Shown here one piece after another: positions 9,052 to 16,364 of a stretch of 34,903 bases of DNA. Positions within the stretch are counted from its first letter, which is position 1. Every line of letters begins with the position of its first letter. The notes under the pieces are model-generated. The model searched no databases. It was not told the origin of the DNA and saw only the letters and a list, made by a program, of their open reading frames with translations. The stretch comes from Solirubrobacterales bacterium (GTDB lineage: Bacteria; Actinomycetota; Thermoleophilia; Solirubrobacterales; 70-9): assembly GCA_025450195.1 (NCBI GenBank), contig JANWHW010000022.1:1-34903 (forward strand), read 5' to 3'. Position numbers and translations under genes: made by a program.

Positions 9052-10538
9052 ACCCAAGGGTCCAGCAGACTGCCTCCCGGCAGGCGCCCTCTCCGGGCTC
9101 GTCCAGTCCCGCGCCTGAGCCCCAGAAGACGGCGGCTTCCATGGAGCGCGTACTGAGCGCCTCGCGCCGGCGCGGAGCCCTGCTTCGCAGGCTGCTTGCC
9201 ACCGGTGACTGGCTCGCGTTGATCGCGTCGCTCTGCGTGGCGACGATGGCGACCTCGACCACTGATGTCGGGACGCTGTTCTGGGCTGCACTGGTCAGCC
9301 CCATATGGATCCTGGTCATCAAGCTCCACGGCCTCTACGACAACGACCACCGCAGGATTCGCCACAGCACGCTCGACGAGCTGCCCTCCCTTGTTGCGGC
9401 AAGCGTCCTCGGCACGCTCGCTCTGGACGGCCTGCTGGCCCTGACCCCCGCCGGTCCGCTCTCCGCCGGCAGTGCGATCCTGGTTGGAGTCGTAGCGCTT
9501 GCCGGCAGCTTCGTATCGCGAGCGACGCTGCGCTTTCTCTGGCATCGCCTGGCCGGGGTGGCAATGGGTCTCGTGATCGGCCCCGCGGTGGCGGTGGATT
9601 TGGTGGCGCGTCGCATTGCTACCCACCCCGAGACCAGGCTCTCGCTGGTCGGCTACCTCGCCCTTTCGGACGCCGGCTCAGCTGCCACTGAGTTGCCCAG
9701 GCTGGGCTCGATCGCCGACATCTCCCGCGTTGCACGCGAATACGGGGTTGAGCGAGTGGTCGTGACCGAGCAGGAGATGAGCGAGCCGGCGGCCGAGCAA
9801 CTGATCGAGGAGTGCAAGGCGGCCGGCCTGGGGCTGACCTTCCTGCCGCAGCACTACGGCCTACTGGGACCAGGGATCGAGCTGAACCGGCTTGCCGAGC
9901 TGCCGGTGCTCGACTTCCGCTTCTCCGATCCCTCCCGCTCGACGGTGGCAATGAAGAGGGCAATGGACGTAGGCGTCTCGGGAGCGTTGCTGGTGCTGCT
10001 CTCCCCGTTCTTGATGATCATCGCGCTGTTCATCCTGCTCGATTCCGGGCGTCCGGTCTTCTTCCGCCAGCGACGGGCAGGCAAGGACGGCGAGTCATTC
10101 ACGATGGTGAAGTTCCGCACGATGGTGGCCGACGCGGAGGAGCGGCTTGGCGAGCTGGTCGACCTGAAAAAGCTGGACGAGCCGGCCTTCAAGATTCCTG
10201 ACGATCCTCGGGTTACCCGCGCTGGTCGCCTTCTGCGGCGCTTCAGCCTCGACGAGCTGCCGCAGCTGATCAACGTCTTGCGCGGCGACATGTCACTGGT
10301 CGGGCCACGCCCTGAGGAGGAGAGCGTCGTCGCCCTCTACGACAAGCGCCAGCGCTCGAGGCTGGCGATCAAGCCCGGCATGACCGGCCCAATGCAGGTC
10401 TACGGACGCAGCGACCTGACCTTCGAGGAGCGATTGGCGATGGAGCGCGACTACCTAGACAACCTCTCGATCACGAGCGACCTGGCGATCCTGCTGCGAA
10501 CCCTGCCGGCGATCGTTCGTGGCGACGGCGCCTACTAG
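9048..10538 (+). CDS. initiating polyprenyl-phosphate sugar-1-phosphate transferase
   Basis: A 496-residue polyprenyl glycosylphosphotransferase. The N-terminal half has a disordered start, transmembrane helices (about residues 50-165) and a CoA-binding-like/Rossmann-type domain (about 170-290). The C-terminal catalytic domain (about 302-496, PF02397 type) begins with the AMKRAMDVG helix and carries KFRTM (355-359), LDELPQLINVLRGDMSLVGPRP-type signature at 401-421 and KPGMTG (442-447). Reaction: transfer of a hexose-1-phosphate from a UDP-sugar to polyprenyl phosphate at the inner membrane face, the first committed step of surface glycan assembly; the sugar used cannot be read from sequence. 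It overlaps the polymerase gene (ATGA) and is followed 16 nt later by a GT2, so the three form one operon. M32 is a possible alternative start but the ATGA coupling favours 9048. Confidence 0.93.
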   Translation: MNPRVQQTASRQAPSPGSSSPAPEPQKTAASMERVLSASRRRGALLRRLLATGDWLALIASLCVATMATSTTDVGTLFWAALVSPIWILVIKLHGLYDNDHRRIRHSTLDELPSLVAASVLGTLALDGLLALTPAGPLSAGSAILVGVVALAGSFVSRATLRFLWHRLAGVAMGLVIGPAVAVDLVARRIATHPETRLSLVGYLALSDAGSAATELPRLGSIADISRVAREYGVERVVVTEQEMSEPAAEQLIEECKAAGLGLTFLPQHYGLLGPGIELNRLAELPVLDFRFSDPSRSTVAMKRAMDVGVSGALLVLLSPFLMIIALFILLDSGRPVFFRQRRAGKDGESFTMVKFRTMVADAEERLGELVDLKKLDEPAFKIPDDPRVTRAGRLLRRFSLDELPQLINVLRGDMSLVGPRPEEESVVALYDKRQRSRLAIKPGMTGPMQVYGRSDLTFEERLAMERDYLDNLSITSDLAILLRTLPAIVRGDGAY

Positions 10539-10554
10539 CTAGGAGCTCGCGCTC

Positions 10555-11430
10555 ATGCCGAGCCCACCCGACCTTGAGGTCGTCATCGTCAGCCACGGCG
10601 CCGAAGAGCTTCTGCGCCGTACTCTGCGTTCGCTGGAGGAGCATCCGCCGAACAGCGAGATGCGCGTGACGGTGGTCGACAGCGGCAGCCCCGACTCGAC
10701 GCCCAACATGGTCGAGCGAGAGTTTCCGCAGGTGAACCTGGTCCGCCGCGACAACATCGGCTTCTCGGCGGCGAACAACATCGTGCTGCGAGAGAGCGAG
10801 GCGACGGTGCTGCTGCTTCTCAACCCCGACACCGAGGTCTATAAGGGAGCCCTGGATGCGGTGCTCGCCCGACTGCGCTCCGATCAGCGGATCGGGATGG
10901 TCGGCTGCAAGCTGGTGACCGAATCGGGCGAGCTGGACCATGCCTGCAAGCGCTCCTTCCCCACCCCCCTCAGTGCACTCGCCCACTTCACCGGGATCGG
11001 TCGCGGCGAGAACGCCTCGGCCTCGCTCAGCCAGTACAGGGCAACGAACCTGGGCGATGACGAGCCCGGCGAAGTCGACGCGATCAACGGCGCATTCATG
11101 CTCTGCCGGGCAGAGGCGATACGTGAGGTGGGTCTGCTCGACGAGGGCTACTGGCTCTACATGGAGGACCTCGACTGGTGTCGCCGTTTCTGGCAGCACG
11201 GCTGGAAGGTCTTCTACGAGCCAGCCGGGGTGGCGCTGCATGTCAAGGGGGGTTCCAGCGGCAAGCGTCGGGCCCCCAAGCAAGAGATCGCCTTCCACCG
11301 CGGCATGGCCCGCTTCTACCGCCGCTTCGACGCCCCAGAGCACAACCCGCTCCTCAACGCCGCCGTCTATGCCGGGATCGCCCTCAAGCTCGCGGTCAGC
11401 CTGGCGATCACCACCATCAGAGGCCGTTAG
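10555..11430 (+). CDS. GT2 glycosyltransferase, rhamnosyltransferase-like
   Basis: A 291-residue GT-A fold enzyme of family 2. Visible features: N-terminal EVVIVSHGAEELLRRTL, donor-binding VVDSGSPDST (40-49), DNIGFSAANN (66-75) and the metal-binding NPDTE (90-94), then the acceptor-side EDLDWCRRFWQHGW motif typical of the WbbL/dTDP-rhamnosyl transferase branch. A weakly hydrophobic C-terminal helix (GIALKLAVSLAITTI) may hold it at the membrane. dTDP-rhamnose is a plausible donor because the full rml pathway lies just downstream; this is inference. AGGAG sits 9 nt before the ATG. It is the last gene of the polymerase operon; a hairpin overlaps its stop codon, and the toxin-antitoxin pair follows. 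Confidence 0.9.
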   Translation: MPSPPDLEVVIVSHGAEELLRRTLRSLEEHPPNSEMRVTVVDSGSPDSTPNMVEREFPQVNLVRRDNIGFSAANNIVLRESEATVLLLLNPDTEVYKGALDAVLARLRSDQRIGMVGCKLVTESGELDHACKRSFPTPLSALAHFTGIGRGENASASLSQYRATNLGDDEPGEVDAINGAFMLCRAEAIREVGLLDEGYWLYMEDLDWCRRFWQHGWKVFYEPAGVALHVKGGSSGKRRAPKQEIAFHRGMARFYRRFDAPEHNPLLNAAVYAGIALKLAVSLAITTIRGR

Positions 11431-11450
11431 CCCATCTATGGCTATGGGCT
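11429..11450 (+). terminator. hairpin overlapping the GT2 stop, likely terminator
   Basis: AGCCCAT at 11429-11435 pairs perfectly with ATGGGCT at 11444-11450 around an 8-nt loop, and T-rich sequence (TCCGGTCTTTG) follows. The stem overlaps the last two bases of the GT2 stop codon. It would separate the polysaccharide operon from the toxin-antitoxin promoter about 40 nt further on. The T tract is short, so efficiency is uncertain. Confidence 0.4.
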
Positions 11451-11475
11451 TCCGGTCTTTGCTATCCGCATTTAT

Positions 11476-11506
11476 TGGACACATAACATCTCTATAATGG
11501 ACACAT
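11476..11506 (+). promoter_or_regulatory. antitoxin promoter with two TGGACACAT direct repeats (operator)
   Basis: A perfect TATAAT lies at 11493-11498, exactly 6 nt before the ATG at 11505, so the transcript probably begins at the start codon. The 9-mer TGGACACAT occurs at 11476-11484 and again at 11498-11506, 22 bp apart (about two helical turns). The second copy runs from the last base of the -10 box into the start codon. A protein bound here would block the promoter directly. The first gene encodes an N-terminal helix-turn-helix, so autorepression is the simple reading. No good -35 is visible at 16-18 nt. Confidence 0.6.
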
Positions 11507-12056
11507 GAAGGTGCTAGAGACCCTGGCCAAGGAAGTCGGCGTCAGCGAGCGGACACTTCGGCGCGCCGCCAACGAGGGCACGCTGCGGACCCGACGGCCG
11601 ACACCTCGACGGTTGGAGATATCGCCAGCGGAGAGGGCCTACGTCCGGCGCTCATGGCCATTGCTCTCGGAGTTGCGGAGAGTCTTACGGACCGAGCCAA
11701 ACATCCGCTTCGCGTTGCTCTTTGGATCGACCGCACGCGGTGAAGACACCAAAACCAGTGACGTCGACCTAGTGGTGCAGATCCGCGAGGGGGGATTGGA
11801 CCGCACGATCGATCTCCAGTTGAAGCTCGGACGGGCGTTGGGGCGAGAGGTCGACGTGGTGGCGCTGGAGGACGCTAAAGACAACCTGTCACTGCTGGCC
11901 GAGATCGTCTCGGAAGGACGTGTGGTGATCGATCGCGACCAATGTTGGCCACCTCTGAGATCGCACGAAGCCGCGCTGCGGCGCGCAGCCGAGCAGGCGA
12001 AGCGGCGGCGGACGAAGGAAGCGCTGGCGGGGATCGACCGGATGCTCGGACGTTGA
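11505..12056 (+). CDS. mntA: MntA-like minimal nucleotidyltransferase antitoxin with N-terminal HTH
   Basis: A 183-residue protein with two parts. Residues 1 to about 50 look like a helix-turn-helix (TLAKEVGVSERTLRRAANEGTL). Residues from about 65 form a minimal nucleotidyltransferase with the diagnostic GSX10DXD motif (G74-S75 ... D86-V87-D88) and a third acidic residue in REVDVV (D117). Family knowledge: MntA antitoxins attach AMP units to a Tyr beside the active site of the HepT/HEPN RNase and so silence it. The next gene has exactly that target motif and overlaps this one (TGATG). The fused DNA-binding part and the direct repeats at the promoter suggest it also represses its own operon; many MntA proteins lack such a domain. 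The C-terminal tail after residue 150 is Arg/Ala-rich. GC content looks lower than in the flanking genes, as expected of a mobile defence cassette. Confidence 0.85.
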   Translation: MKVLETLAKEVGVSERTLRRAANEGTLRTRRPTPRRLEISPAERAYVRRSWPLLSELRRVLRTEPNIRFALLFGSTARGEDTKTSDVDLVVQIREGGLDRTIDLQLKLGRALGREVDVVALEDAKDNLSLLAEIVSEGRVVIDRDQCWPPLRSHEAALRRAAEQAKRRRTKEALAGIDRMLGR

Positions 12057-12562
12057 TGGCCGAGCTTCGAAAGGTAGATCGGAAACGTTGGCGACTGCGG
12101 ATCACCGAGCGGCTGGAGGATTTCCCGCGCCAGCATGAAGCGCTTGAAAGCGCGATGGCAGAGTTCGGCGAGGACTTTGATGTAAAGCGGTTCAAAAAGG
12201 CCTACGAGAGCCGCGCCGACATGGAGGCCTACAACCGGGCCCAAGCAGTCGAGAGAGCATTGGGGCGAGTGCAGAACTACGTGGCGGAGCTGGCGATCGA
12301 CGGCTCGAAGATTGCTGGCCTGAAACCGATTCGCGGCACAAATGGAGAGGCGAGCAATGCCTTTGCGACGCTTGCGAAAGCTGGGGTGATTGACAACGTG
12401 CTGCGCGGCCGCCTGGACCGGGCACAGAAAGCGCGCTCAGCGATCGAGCACAACTACGTGGGCGTCCCGGCTGGAACGGTCCACCGAGCCGCGGAACTGA
12501 TCCGCGATTGCTCGCAGGCATTCATCGGGCCCTATCGGGACTGGATCGAGGAGTTCCTCTAA
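12056..12562 (+). CDS. hepT: HepT-like HEPN RNase toxin
   Basis: A 168-residue mostly helical protein. It carries the HepT catalytic signature RX4HXY as R127-SAIE-H132-N-Y134. In characterised HepT/MntA pairs the Arg and His form the RNase active site and the Tyr is AMPylated by the antitoxin. The nucleotidyltransferase partner is directly upstream, with start and stop overlapping (TGATG), giving translational coupling. The frame is open further upstream, but that part only mirrors the antitoxin gene, so ATG 12056 is chosen. Probable role: RNA cleavage during phage attack or plasmid maintenance, held in check by the antitoxin. The first ~70 residues (basic, helical) extend before the HEPN core and make it a little longer than typical HepT proteins. 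Its stop overlaps the convergent rmlC stop by 4 nt (12559-12562). Confidence 0.83.
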   Translation: MAELRKVDRKRWRLRITERLEDFPRQHEALESAMAEFGEDFDVKRFKKAYESRADMEAYNRAQAVERALGRVQNYVAELAIDGSKIAGLKPIRGTNGEASNAFATLAKAGVIDNVLRGRLDRAQKARSAIEHNYVGVPAGTVHRAAELIRDCSQAFIGPYRDWIEEFL

Positions 12563-13104
12563 AAAGGGAGGGTGTCGGCTATTTCGCTGAGGCAGGGGGC
12601 CGTCTTGTCACGCTCGGAGAGCAGCGGCTCGGCCACCCTCCACTCAACCCCGACGTCAGGATCGTCCCAAGCGATCCCCGACTCGGTGGCCGGGTCGTAG
12701 GTACTCGAGAGCAGGTAGGTGACGTCGGCGATGTCGCTGAGCACCGCGAAGCCATGGCCGAAGCCCACCGGGACGAAGAGCTGGCGGTGGTGCTTGTCAT
12801 CGAGGACATGTCCCTCCCACTGCCCATAGGTGGGCGAGTCGCGCCGCAGATCGACGGCGACGTCGAAGATCTCCCCCCGCGGACAGCGCACCAGCTTCGC
12901 CTGCCCCGGAGAGGTCTGGAAGTGAAGGCCGCGCAGCGTTCCCTTCGACGAGCGGGAGTGATTGTGCTGGACGAACTCGACGTCGACGCCCAGCTCTGCC
13001 CAGGCGTCGCGGCGGAAGGTCTCGACCATGAAGCCGCGCTCGTCACCGTGGACCGCCGGCTCGAGCAAGACCAGCCCATTGATTTTGGTTGGGAGGGACT
13101 TCAT
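12559..13104 (-). CDS. rmlC: dTDP-4-dehydrorhamnose 3,5-epimerase
   Basis: A 181-residue cupin enzyme, the usual RmlC length. It epimerises C3 and C5 of dTDP-4-dehydro-6-deoxyglucose, the third step to dTDP-L-rhamnose. Visible landmarks: DERGFMVETF (21-30), QHNHSRSSKGTLRGLHFQ (46-63) with the catalytic base H61, VGFGHGFAVLSD (113-124) and the active-site Tyr region ending at Y130. The frame stays open upstream to 13929 but that part is antisense to rmlB; ATG 13102-13104 directly before the KSLPTKINGL start gives the family length. It is the last gene of the rmlA-D-B-C operon, 32 nt behind rmlB, and meets the toxin gene stop to stop with a 4-nt overlap. Confidence 0.95.
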   Translation of the reverse strand: MKSLPTKINGLVLLEPAVHGDERGFMVETFRRDAWAELGVDVEFVQHNHSRSSKGTLRGLHFQTSPGQAKLVRCPRGEIFDVAVDLRRDSPTYGQWEGHVLDDKHHRQLFVPVGFGHGFAVLSDIADVTYLLSSTYDPATESGIAWDDPDVGVEWRVAEPLLSERDKTAPCLSEIADTLPF

Positions 13105-13136
13105 GCGCGGTGCGGACTCAAGAGGAAGACATCGGC

Positions 13137-14120
13137 TCAGCCAAGCGCCTTGCCGTATTGCTTTTCGTAGTACTCGCGGTACTCGCCGGAGCGGATCGGG
13201 CCCCACCAGTCCTCGTTGTCGCGGTACCACTGAACGGTGCACTCGAGCCCCTCGGCGAAGTGGACCTGCGCCTCCCAGCCGAGCTCGTTGCGGAGCTTGT
13301 CGGAGGCCAGCGAGTAACGCCGATCGTGGCCTGGGCGATCCTTGACGTACTCGATCAGCGATTCGTTGGCGCCGGTCAGCTCGATCACCCGCTTCACCAC
13401 CTCGATGTTCTCGCACTCGTCGGGACCGCCGACGTTGTAGACCTCGCCGGACCGGCCGTTCATCAGCACCGTGTGGATGCCGCGGCAGAAGTCCTCGGCG
13501 AAGAGCCAGTTGCGCACCTGGCGCCCGTCGCCATAGACGGGCAGCGAGTCCCCGTGGATCGCGTTCAGCACCATCAGCGGGATCAGCTTCTCGGGGTACT
13601 GGCGCGGCCCGTAGTTGTTGGAGCCGCGCACGATCGAGGCCTCGATTCCGTAGGTGTGGACATGAGCGGAGACGAGCAGGTCGCCGGCCACCTTGGTCGC
13701 TGAGTAGGGCGAAGAGGGATCGAGCGGGGAGGTCTCGGTGAACGAGTCGGACTCGATCGAGCCGTAGACCTCGTCCGTGGAGACCTGGAGGTAACGACCG
13801 ATGCCGAGCTCCCTGGCCGCATCGAGACGCACCCCAGTGCCGACCACGTGGGTGCGGGCAAAGGCGTCCTGATCGTCGATCGAGCGATCGACGTGGGACT
13901 CGGCGGCGAAGTTGACCACTGCGTCGCACCCCTCCATGGCCTCGCGGACAACCGCGGGGTCCTCGATCGCGCCGACTACCAGATCAATGTCCTCGGGCAG
14001 GTTCTCGCGACGCCCGGCATAGGTGAGCTTGTCGAGCACTACCACCTCGTGCTCGTCGCCGACCAGCCGAACGTATGTGGAGCCGATAAATCCGGCGGCT
14101 CCGGTGACGAGCAGCTTCAT
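13137..14120 (-). CDS. rmlB: dTDP-glucose 4,6-dehydratase
   Basis: A 327-residue extended SDR that makes dTDP-4-dehydro-6-deoxyglucose from dTDP-glucose using bound NAD+. Motifs: Rossmann GAAGFIG (7-13), FAAESHVDRS (71-80), catalytic STDEVYG (114-120, with T115-D116-E117), and YSATK (Y139, K143), then the substrate-binding NNYGPRQYPEKLIP segment. All catalytic residues are present. AGGGG sits 4-5 nt before the ATG. It is the third gene of the rml operon. The 67-nt gap to rmlD (14121-14187) is the only sizeable spacer in the operon; it holds repeated GCGAAGC-like sequence but no promoter I would defend. Confidence 0.96.
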   Translation of the reverse strand: MKLLVTGAAGFIGSTYVRLVGDEHEVVVLDKLTYAGRRENLPEDIDLVVGAIEDPAVVREAMEGCDAVVNFAAESHVDRSIDDQDAFARTHVVGTGVRLDAARELGIGRYLQVSTDEVYGSIESDSFTETSPLDPSSPYSATKVAGDLLVSAHVHTYGIEASIVRGSNNYGPRQYPEKLIPLMVLNAIHGDSLPVYGDGRQVRNWLFAEDFCRGIHTVLMNGRSGEVYNVGGPDECENIEVVKRVIELTGANESLIEYVKDRPGHDRRYSLASDKLRNELGWEAQVHFAEGLECTVQWYRDNEDWWGPIRSGEYREYYEKQYGKALG

Positions 14121-14187
14121 AGAACCCCTTTCGCGCTTTGCTCCGCTTGCGAAGACTCAGATATGCACGCTTCGCTTCGCACCGCGC

Positions 14188-15039
14188 TCATACTGCCTCC
14201 CGCTCGGCCGAGCGTTGCGCGAGGTAGGCGGCAAGGCCGTCCTGCCAGGCGGGCAGCTCGATCGCGTGCTCCCGCTGGCTGCTGAGGGCCGAATAGGCGG
14301 GTCGTGGCGCCGGCCGGCCGAGCATGTCGGTCGTCGCGGAGAGGACCTTGCACTCGACCTTGGCCTGCTCGAAGATCTCGCGCGCGAACTCATACCAAGA
14401 GCAGGCGCCCGCGGCGGCCATGTGGTGGATGCCGAACTCGACTCCCTCGATCAGGCGGACGATCCCGTGAGCGAGGTGCCAGGTGTAGGTCGGAGACCCG
14501 ACCTGGTCCCGCACGACCAAGACCTCGCCGTGATCGGCCGCGAGGCGCAGCATCGTCTCGACGAAGTTGGAGCCGCCGATCCCAAAAAGCCAGGCGGAGC
14601 GGACGATGAAGTGGCGCTTGTTGGCGGCGGCTGTGGCGTCCTCGCCGGCCAGCTTGGTGCGGCCGTAGGCGGAGAGAGGCGCGGTTTGGTCGGTTTCGAC
14701 ATAGGGCGCGCCCTTGCTGCCATCGAAGACATAGTCGCTCGAGATGTAGACGACGCTCGCTCCAACCGCCGCCGCCGCCGCCGCGACGTTGCCGCTGCCG
14801 GCCCCGTTGACCTCCAGCGCCGCGTCCTCGGCCTCCTCCGCGCCATCGACGTCGGTCCAGGCGGCGCAGTTGATGACCACATCGGGCCGCTCGAGCTTGA
14901 ACTTGGAGGAGACAGCCGACGCGTCGGTCGCATCGAGCTCGGTATGGCCGAAGCCGACCACGTCGTGGCCCGCGTTGCCGGCGGCGAGCACCACGTCGCG
15001 GCCGAGCATGCCACCCGCACCTGTCACCAGCACCTTCAT
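14188..15039 (-). CDS. rmlD: dTDP-4-dehydrorhamnose reductase
   Basis: A 283-residue SDR that reduces dTDP-4-dehydrorhamnose to dTDP-L-rhamnose with NAD(P)H. Motifs: GAGGMLG (7-13), NCAAWTDVDGAE (57-68), SSDYVFDG (100-107) and YGRTK (Y125, K129), all typical of RmlD, and length is normal. Its ATG shares a base with the rmlA stop (TGATG), so the two are translationally coupled. It precedes rmlB by 67 nt. Together with rmlA, rmlB and rmlC the pathway is complete, so activated rhamnose is made for the glycosyltransferases around it. Confidence 0.95.
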   Translation of the reverse strand: MKVLVTGAGGMLGRDVVLAAGNAGHDVVGFGHTELDATDASAVSSKFKLERPDVVINCAAWTDVDGAEEAEDAALEVNGAGSGNVAAAAAAVGASVVYISSDYVFDGSKGAPYVETDQTAPLSAYGRTKLAGEDATAAANKRHFIVRSAWLFGIGGSNFVETMLRLAADHGEVLVVRDQVGSPTYTWHLAHGIVRLIEGVEFGIHHMAAAGACSWYEFAREIFEQAKVECKVLSATTDMLGRPAPRPAYSALSSQREHAIELPAWQDGLAAYLAQRSAEREAV

Positions 15040-16112
15040 CAGATGATCTCGATCTCCGACTTATCTCCGACCAGCATGCGAAGCGTCTTCGGCATCCCGT
15101 CGCTTCGAGTCAGCTTGACCTCGCGGCCGAGCAGGCTTGCCTCCATCCGGGTGCCGAGGTCTTCGACCACCGAGCCCGCGAGGACGATTGAGTGCTCGAT
15201 TTCGGAGCGGCAGATCCTCACGCTGTCTCCGATCGAGGTGTAGGGGCCGACATAGGCGTCCTCGATGTGCGCGCCGGCACCGATCACGGCCGGGCCGCGG
15301 ACAACCGAACGGATCACCTTCGCGCCCGGCTCGACGATCACTCGGCCCTCGATCCTGGAATCGTCGGTGTCCCCGTCCAGTCGCGGCTCGATCTCCTCGA
15401 GCACGAGCCGGTTCGCCTCCAGCATGTCCGCCAGCTGGCCGGTGTCCTTCCACCAGCCGCTGACCACCTCTGACTGGACCTTGAGGCCATCGTCAATCAG
15501 GCTGTCGATCGCCTCGGTTATCTCCAGCTCTCCCCGCCAAGAAGGCTCGAGAGAGCGCGCCGCGTCGAAGATCGGCTGGGCAAAGAGGTAGACGCCGACC
15601 AGGGCAAGGTTGGTAGGGGGGTCTTTCGGCTTCTCGATCAGACGCACAACTTTCTCGCCATCGAGCTCCGCCACCCCATAGGAGCTGGGATCGTCGACCG
15701 GCGTAAGGAGAATGAGGGCATCTGGCTCGTCTTCACGGAACGTGGCGACGAGGCCGCGCAGGCCGTCGGCAAGCAGGTTGTCGCCCAGGTACATGACGAA
15801 GGGCGATCCGGCGATGAACGCCTCCGCCGTCAGCACGGCGTGCGCAAGGCCGGCGGGTTCGTCCTGGACGATGTAGGTGATCGACGCTCCGAAATCCGAG
15901 CCGTCGCCGGCCGCTTCGCGGATCTCATCGCCGGTCTCCGGAGCGATGATGATCCCAATCTCCTCGATCCCAGCGTCGACCAGCGCCTCGATCCCGTAGA
16001 AGAGCACGGGTTTGTTGGCGACAGGCACGAGCTGCTTCGCCGAGGTATGCGTGATCGGCCGCAGGCGGGTGCCGGCGCCGCCGGAGAGGATCAATCCCTT
16101 CAGGGGCTCCAT
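15039..16112 (-). CDS. rmlA: glucose-1-phosphate thymidylyltransferase, long form
   Basis: A 357-residue nucleotidyltransferase that couples glucose-1-phosphate with dTTP to give dTDP-glucose, the entry to rhamnose synthesis. The N-terminal signature GGAGTRLRPIT is at 11-21 with the catalytic-site K26 in the AKQLVPV segment; YLGDNLL and the EKPKDPP region follow. The C-terminal ~100 residues show hexapeptide-like turns (VIVEPGAKVIRSVVRGPAVIGAGAHIED), which marks the long RmlA subfamily seen in actinobacteria and archaea rather than the ~290-aa enterobacterial form. ATG 16110-16112 is preferred; an in-frame TTG at 16124 adds four residues. It leads the rml operon and is divergent from the small coiled-coil gene at 16149, only 36 nt away. 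Confidence 0.93.
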   Translation of the reverse strand: MEPLKGLILSGGAGTRLRPITHTSAKQLVPVANKPVLFYGIEALVDAGIEEIGIIIAPETGDEIREAAGDGSDFGASITYIVQDEPAGLAHAVLTAEAFIAGSPFVMYLGDNLLADGLRGLVATFREDEPDALILLTPVDDPSSYGVAELDGEKVVRLIEKPKDPPTNLALVGVYLFAQPIFDAARSLEPSWRGELEITEAIDSLIDDGLKVQSEVVSGWWKDTGQLADMLEANRLVLEEIEPRLDGDTDDSRIEGRVIVEPGAKVIRSVVRGPAVIGAGAHIEDAYVGPYTSIGDSVRICRSEIEHSIVLAGSVVEDLGTRMEASLLGREVKLTRSDGMPKTLRMLVGDKSEIEII

Positions 16113-16134
16113 GCGAGGCTGCAAGCCTAGTGCC

Positions 16135-16140
16135 TAGGAT
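16135..16140 (+). promoter_or_regulatory. possible -10 box for the 16149 operon
   Basis: TAGGAT lies 8 nt before the ATG at 16149. The 36-nt space shared with the divergent rmlA also has the repeat CCTAG-TG-CCTAGG, whose CCTAGG is palindromic, so the two promoters must overlap. No clear Shine-Dalgarno precedes either start. Confidence 0.25.
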
Positions 16141-16148
16141 AGAAATCC

Positions 16149-16364
16149 ATGGCCGCCGACACCGATGAGGAAACCAGCGAGCTGGTTCGCCTCCGAATTC
16201 AGCGCGAGGAACTGAGTCGCGAGCTCGTACGCAAGTCGTACCGGATCGGGGAGCTGGAAGAAAACATCGTGGAGAACGCGAGGACCTATGAGGAGAGCTT
16301 GAGCTGGCGGGTGACCAAGCCGCTGCGCGCGGTCCGCAAGCTACTTTCCTGGCTGCGTCGCTGA
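16149..16364 (+). CDS. small coiled-coil protein ending in a SWRVTKPLR motif
   Basis: A 71-residue charged, helical protein. Residues about 10-50 (ELVRLRIQREELSRELVRKSYRIGELEENI) have heptad-like spacing of Leu/Ile and should form a coiled coil. The C-terminus is SLSWRVTKPLRAVRKLLSWLRR, a basic amphipathic helix. The S-WR-T-PLR motif is familiar from coiled-coil linkers fused to polysaccharide glycosyltransferases and methyltransferases; here it is a stand-alone gene. Its stop overlaps the next glycosyltransferase start (TGATG). It may recruit that enzyme to the membrane or set chain length through coiled-coil assembly; this is inference from position and composition. No enzymatic motif is present. 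Confidence 0.72.
   Translation: MAADTDEETSELVRLRIQREELSRELVRKSYRIGELEENIVENARTYEESLSWRVTKPLRAVRKLLSWLRR

Noticed and set aside
11475-11480. TTGGAC as a -35 box for the antitoxin promoter
   Set aside because: Only 12 nt from TATAAT, too short for a sigma-70-type promoter; better read as part of the direct repeat.
11942-12055. N-terminal extension of the HepT-like toxin
   Set aside because: It only mirrors the antitoxin 3' end in another frame; the TGATG overlap start at 12056 is far more natural.
13105-13929. Long N-terminal extension of rmlC
   Set aside because: Antisense to the rmlB coding region and would make RmlC more than twice its family length.
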